Shown: positions 62,079-64,000 of the stretch, piece by piece | How the letters are laid out: the number at the start of each line of letters is the position of its first letter | Numbering within the stretch: the first letter of the stretch is position 1 | DNA from: Novosphingobium sp. PhB57 | GTDB lineage: Bacteria > Pseudomonadota > Alphaproteobacteria > Sphingomonadales > Sphingomonadaceae | Reading direction: 5' to 3' | DNA: 64,000 nucleotides | Assembly (NCBI RefSeq): GCF_004342985.1 | Contig: NZ_SMBO01000004.1 | Span: forward strand, 1-64,000 | Made by a program: the position numbers and the translations under genes | The notes under the pieces: model-generated | Told to the model about the DNA's origin: nothing | Seen by the model: only the letters and a program-made list of their open reading frames with translations | Databases searched by the model: none

Positions 62079-63455
62079 TTAGAAATAGTAGCCGAAAACG
62101 GCGAGAAACGAGACCTTGAGATGGTCGTCTCCGCCCTGCGCCGCGCCGGTCGCGTACTGCCCGGCGCCGATGAAAGGGTCGTTCCGGCCAACGAGCAATT
62201 CCGACCAGATCCGGATCCGCCCCGTCGCTTTGTCAGCCCAGTAGGCGCCCAGATCGAGCCGCTGGCTGTCCTTGAATTCGGCGCGCGCCTTCGCGAAGTA
62301 AGCGTAGTTGGCGAAGACCTGCAGCGAGAATGGGAAGCCCCCCGTTTCTACCTTCCGCCCCACTTCACCGAACAGCAGAGTACCGTCGGCGGCGATGTTG
62401 AAGGGCGCGTCGAAGTTGCCCACGGTAACGGTCTGCTCGCTGCCCGGATTGCGCAGAGACATGTCCTGCCGCGCGGCCAGGAGCTTGGCATGCCATGGCC
62501 CCTCGATGGCCTTGACGCTCACGGCGAAAGCGCGCCTCCATCCATCCCGATCAGTGTCGAAGTTATGGACGGTGGAGAGCCACGCCGAGCCGGAGACCGA
62601 GACTTCGCCGGTCGCGGAGGACGACAGCCGGTACTGCGCATGACCGACCATCATGTTGCGCTCCGCATTGCGGCTGGCGAGCGGATTGGCGGGATCGCCT
62701 TTGACGATGTTGACCGAATAGCGCGCCGCATCCTCGCTGATGCCGAAGGCATTGGGCGCGGTGGTCGGGAAGAACCCCGCCTCGATCTTGAAGGCGGGCT
62801 CCTCGTGCGTGTAAGTGATGCCGGCGTTGTAGACTTCCTCAAGGCCGATGACGAAGCCCATGGAGTTGAGGAAGGCAGATCCCCAGAACTGATCGTCGAA
62901 GGGAACCGGCTGGATGCCGACCGCGACTTTGTCCTGTTTGGACAGCTTCGCGCCGGCATAGGCGTAGACCGGAAAGCTGATTTCGCCCGGATAGTTATGG
63001 TAGCCCGAGGCCTTTCCGTAGAGGAAGCTGCCGCCATAGAAACGGTACTGCGCAGCCCCGAAGAATGTCGGGGAATCGTAGTCCGCCTTCAGGATCAGCG
63101 TGTCGAACGAGAGATTGCTGGAGGTCCGCCGTTGGCCGTCGCTGCCAACGTTGTTGAAGCGCAAGTCGTAACGCCCGCGAATGGCTCCGCCGAGCTTGAG
63201 GCCGGAGGACGGGGCGGCCGGCGCGGTTTCGAACGGCGGCGGGGTCGGCTGGCCCATGCCTCCGGGATCGCCGGCTGCCGGATCGAGGATGGCTGCCTCC
63301 GTTTCGGCTTCATCGGCCTGCGCAGGCGTGGCCAGCGCGAAGACCAGAACGACTGACGCGGCCGTCACGGCCGATCCGAACAGCGACCGCCTGCATCTGC
63401 CCCTCGATGGGCAATACTCTCCCGGTCCCCGCGGCGCGGGGGCAACTGGTTTCAT
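62079..63455 (-). CDS. Outer-membrane porin
   Basis: A 458-residue outer-membrane protein with a long basic N-terminus, a signal segment (SAVTAASVVLVFALATPAQA) and a beta-barrel ending in FLAVFGYYF, the typical terminal Phe. Alternating strands such as LKLGGAIRGRYDLRFNNVG and AGITYTHEEPAFKIEAGFF and a Gly/Pro-rich periplasmic linker are seen. Its exact porin family is not clear; substrate is probably shared with the MFS transporter and aldehyde dehydrogenase of the same run. GGAGG lies 5 bases before the ATG. Confidence 0.85.
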   Translation of the reverse strand: MKPVAPAPRGPGEYCPSRGRCRRSLFGSAVTAASVVLVFALATPAQADEAETEAAILDPAAGDPGGMGQPTPPPFETAPAAPSSGLKLGGAIRGRYDLRFNNVGSDGQRRTSSNLSFDTLILKADYDSPTFFGAAQYRFYGGSFLYGKASGYHNYPGEISFPVYAYAGAKLSKQDKVAVGIQPVPFDDQFWGSAFLNSMGFVIGLEEVYNAGITYTHEEPAFKIEAGFFPTTAPNAFGISEDAARYSVNIVKGDPANPLASRNAERNMMVGHAQYRLSSSATGEVSVSGSAWLSTVHNFDTDRDGWRRAFAVSVKAIEGPWHAKLLAARQDMSLRNPGSEQTVTVGNFDAPFNIAADGTLLFGEVGRKVETGGFPFSLQVFANYAYFAKARAEFKDSQRLDLGAYWADKATGRIRIWSELLVGRNDPFIGAGQYATGAAQGGDDHLKVSFLAVFGYYF

Positions 63456-63523
63456 GACATCCTCCGGTGCCGCGCCCGTTAAACCGGGCTTTCGGCCATT
63501 TTCCGCTCATGCGGTGGTGGGAC

Positions 63524-63575
63524 CCTCACCGTCCGCCAATCCCGCCGAGGAGTGGCCTTATGGCGGACGGTGAGG
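63524..63575 (-). terminator. 15-bp perfect hairpin between aldehyde dehydrogenase and porin genes
   Basis: CCTCACCGTCCGCCA (63524-63538) pairs with TGGCGGACGGTGAGG (63561-63575) across a 22-base loop, 9 bases past the dehydrogenase stop. It has no T-run and may terminate or stabilise the upstream message, changing the ratio to the porin. Confidence 0.6.
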
Positions 63576-63584
63576 CGAGCGCCG

Positions 63585-64000
63585 TCAGTTCGACACGTCG
63601 ATCCAGATGGTCTTGATCTCGGTGTACTGGTCGTGCGCCCATTGCGATTTGTCACGGCCGCCAAAGCCGGACTGTTTGTAGCCGCCGAACGGCGTGGTCG
63701 CGTCGCCCTCTCCGAAGCAGTTGACCGTCACCACGCCGGCGCGGACCTCACGCGCCAGGCGCACGGCGTTCTTCAGGCTGCCGGTATAGGCGGAGGCGGC
63801 CAGGCCGTAGATCGAGTCGTTGGCAAGCGCGATGGCCTCCTCGATCGTCTGGAAGCTGGTCACCGCCAGCACGGGGCCGAAGATTTCCTCCCGGAAGAGG
63901 AGATTATCGGGCGTGACGTCATCGACGATGGTGGCTTCGACGAAGATGTCATCCTTCGTGCCGCCGCCGCTGACGACGTTCATCTGTTCGGACGCAGCGT
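63585..64000 (-). CDS. Aldehyde dehydrogenase, C-terminal part (runs off right edge)
   Basis: The last ~138 residues of an NAD(P)-dependent aldehyde dehydrogenase. REEIFGPVLAV contains the conserved E-x-F-G-P-V of the cofactor site. ANDSIYGLAASAYTGSLKNAVRLAREVRAGVVTVN and PFGGYKQSGFGGRDKS follow, with a C-terminal YTEIKTIWIDV. The sequence is nearest the PuuC/betaine-aldehyde group, but the catalytic Cys and substrate-specific parts lie outside the window. Reading continues upstream to 64000 without a stop. Confidence 0.93.
   Translation of the reverse strand, partial: AASEQMNVVSGGGTKDDIFVEATIVDDVTPDNLLFREEIFGPVLAVTSFQTIEEAIALANDSIYGLAASAYTGSLKNAVRLAREVRAGVVTVNCFGEGDATTPFGGYKQSGFGGRDKSQWAHDQYTEIKTIWIDVSN

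Noticed and set aside
1..64000. tRNA, rRNA genes and CRISPR arrays
   Set aside because: No cloverleaf-like sequences, rRNA segments or regularly spaced repeats were recognised by eye; a covariance-model scan would be decisive.

Overview
The window is high-GC DNA from an alphaproteobacterium, most likely a sphingomonad (Novosphingobium/Sphingobium type). The reasons are the five TonB-dependent receptors, one of them of the ~1000-residue Caulobacter/sphingomonad style, the FecI/FecR regulators, and an IS30-type transposase start at the left edge. I see no tRNA, rRNA or CRISPR array. Species assignment is inference.

Layout. 1-4.2 kb: the edge of an IS30-like element, then a KAP-family P-loop NTPase and a PD-(D/E)XK nuclease-like protein, a possible defence pair. 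4.2-22 kb: a large iron-siderophore region with three TonB-dependent receptors (one with an N-terminal signalling domain plus FecR and FecI), two AraC regulators, a PepSY reductase-like membrane protein with two small membrane partners, a siderophore-interacting reductase with its TetR regulator, TonB, a phosphatidylserine decarboxylase, and two paralogous small proteins of unknown function. Four copies of a shared 17-bp Fur-like palindrome mark this region. 22-33 kb: a catabolic-looking cluster with a TonB receptor, three exported enzymes (alpha/beta hydrolase, enolase-superfamily dehydratase-like, M28-like), a LysR regulator with two HTH domains, a DctA-type symporter and an OprB-like porin.

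33-42.5 kb: an AraC/STAS-like/FAD-monooxygenase operon beside soxR and a divergent RND efflux operon (leader ORF, adaptor, pump, outer-membrane factor, DoxX protein) that resembles mexGHI-opmD in a different gene order. Two matching SoxR boxes lie between. The pump gene carries two single-base deletions. 42.5-44 kb: a decayed sigma factor/FecR pair.

44-53 kb: the most unusual part. Five tightly coupled genes on the minus strand encode a ~1024-residue protein combining an M35-like metallopeptidase, two peptidoglycan-binding domains, a possible LAS-type region and a glucosaminidase; two unknown proteins; an HExxH metallopeptidase-like protein; and a 777-residue acidic/amphipathic protein. A SARP/BTAD regulator lies just upstream. 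I do not recognise it as a described system.

53-60 kb: an intact ECF sigma/FecR/TonB-receptor set followed by an alkaline phosphatase strikingly close to enterobacterial PhoA. 60-64 kb: a minus-strand run of aldehyde dehydrogenase (cut by the window edge), porin, YbaK/ProX-type deacylase and an MFS transporter.
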